A stretch of 5,345 nt of DNA. Source: Oscillospiraceae bacterium. Its GTDB lineage: Bacteria; Bacillota; Clostridia; Oscillospirales; Oscillospiraceae. How positions within the stretch are numbered: position 1 is the stretch's first letter; each line of letters begins with the position of its first letter. The position numbers and the translations under genes are program-made. Below the pieces are notes generated by a model. It did no database searches. It worked only from the letters and a program-made list of their open reading frames with translations, and was not told the origin of the DNA. The DNA lies in NCBI GenBank assembly GCA_904501855.1, contig CAJGCI010000131.1:1-5345 (forward strand), read 5' to 3'. Below are positions 5,082-5,345 of the stretch, in pieces.

Positions 5082-5183
5082 AGCCTAGTCTCCTTTCATC
5101 TGTTGTCTGCGCATCCCAAGGATAGAGGGAATGCTGTTCCTTCTGCAGGTCCCGGTGGGATCGGAGAGGGACCCGCTCTTTCT
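5082..5183 (-). promoter_or_regulatory. Structured leader upstream of the 23-residue ORF
   Basis: From the predicted start of transcription near 5183, the minus strand has about 100 nt before the ORF. GCGGGTCCC (5176-5168) pairs with GGGACCTGC (5153-5145), a 9-bp stem with one G-U pair and a 14-nt loop. Further on, GCATTCCC can pair with GGGATGC with one bulged T around 5135-5112. I cannot match this to a named riboswitch or leader family. Regulation by the leader is inference; a small RNA that ends at the palindrome is also possible. Confidence 0.35.
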
Positions 5184-5189
5184 GATCCT

Positions 5190-5219
5190 ATTGTACCGTT
5201 CCGGGAAAACAGAAAACAA
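5190..5219 (-). promoter_or_regulatory. Possible promoter for the 23-residue ORF
   Basis: On the minus strand TACAAT (5195-5190) is preceded at 18 nt by TTGTTT (5219-5214). The -10 is good and the -35 is partial. Start of transcription is expected near 5183. No other gene lies between it and the small ORF. Confidence 0.45.
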
Positions 5220-5269
5220 CCACCAGATTTTCCGGATCTGTGCCCAGACCGACAGACCTGCCGGACTTT

Positions 5270-5289
5270 GATTCCGTTCCGACGGAATC
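5270..5289. repeat. Perfect 8-bp inverted repeat near the right edge
   Basis: GATTCCGT (5270-5277) and ACGGAATC (5282-5289) flank the tetranucleotide TCCG. No U-run follows on either strand, so it is not a clear terminator. It lies about 50 bp upstream of the candidate -35 at 5214-5219 and could be a protein binding site. No gene is supported between 5220 and the right edge. Confidence 0.4.
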
Positions 5290-5345
5290 GCTGAAATTGG
5301 TCTGACTTCAACAATCTCCCCGATTTTGTTGCGAAATCATACAGA

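Noticed and set aside
5112..5150. Resemblance of GCAGAAGGAACAGCA on the minus strand to the GGAAGGAAGCAGC core of SRP RNA
   Set aside because: The rest of the SRP domain, including the matching symmetric loop strand and GUCAGGUCC, is absent, and a strong ribosome binding site and ORF follow. Coincidental.
5025..5294. Plus-strand 89-codon frame at the right end
   Set aside because: GTG start without a ribosome binding site and a composition typical of non-coding frames; it overlaps the better signalled minus-strand micro-ORF and its leader.

Overview
The window looks like chromosomal DNA of a Clostridia-type member of the Bacillota. This is inferred from strong AGGAG-type ribosome binding sites, two TTG starts, an SLH-domain surface protein, and small membrane-anchored hypothetical proteins of a kind I associate with Lachnospiraceae and Oscillospiraceae. 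No species call is possible by eye. Two compositional zones are visible. Positions 1 to about 2,730 have AT-leaning codons. The SLH gene from 3,236 onward is strongly G/C-rich at third codon positions, so the left operon may have a different history from the right half.

Left zone. A sigma70-type promoter (TTGACA, 18 nt, TATTAT) is wrapped by a perfect 17-bp inverted repeat whose 6-nt loop is the -10 box, which is the layout of a TetR-family autoregulatory operator. The best ribosome binding site after it opens a 16-codon reading frame starting MANDTKER, like a TetR repressor N-terminus, which then ends. I read this as a repressor gene deleted except for its promoter, operator and first codons, leaving the operator in front of a four-gene, tightly packed plus-strand operon. 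The operon holds a membrane-anchored two-region hypothetical protein (248-1342), a second membrane-anchored protein that looks 3'-truncated (1339-1881), a VOC/glyoxalase-fold protein (1841-2203) and a CDP-alcohol phosphatidyltransferase (2205-2726). A third short frame with a good ribosome binding site (2719-2766) follows and may be another remnant.

Middle. On the minus strand, between the operon and the SLH gene, lies a complete small transcription unit: AT-rich upstream tract, promoter, a 5-bp hairpin with a GGAA tetraloop near the predicted 5' end, AAGGAG, a 39-residue ORF (2923-3042) and a strong intrinsic terminator. The peptide is two amphipathic segments joined by a polar Gly/Asn/Asp stretch. 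I do not recognise its family, and it is the best candidate here for something undescribed.

Right zone. Divergent from the peptide gene is a 570-residue exported protein with three SLH repeats and a phosphodiester glycosidase (NAGPA-type) domain, carrying its own extended -10 promoter. It ends at a perfect 15-bp palindrome. Converging on that palindrome from the right is a second minus-strand micro-ORF of 23 hydrophobic residues with an AAAGGAG site and a roughly 100-nt structured leader. The SLH gene is thus flanked on both sides by minus-strand small-protein units. Positions 5196 to the right edge hold part of a possible promoter and a short hairpin but no gene I can support.
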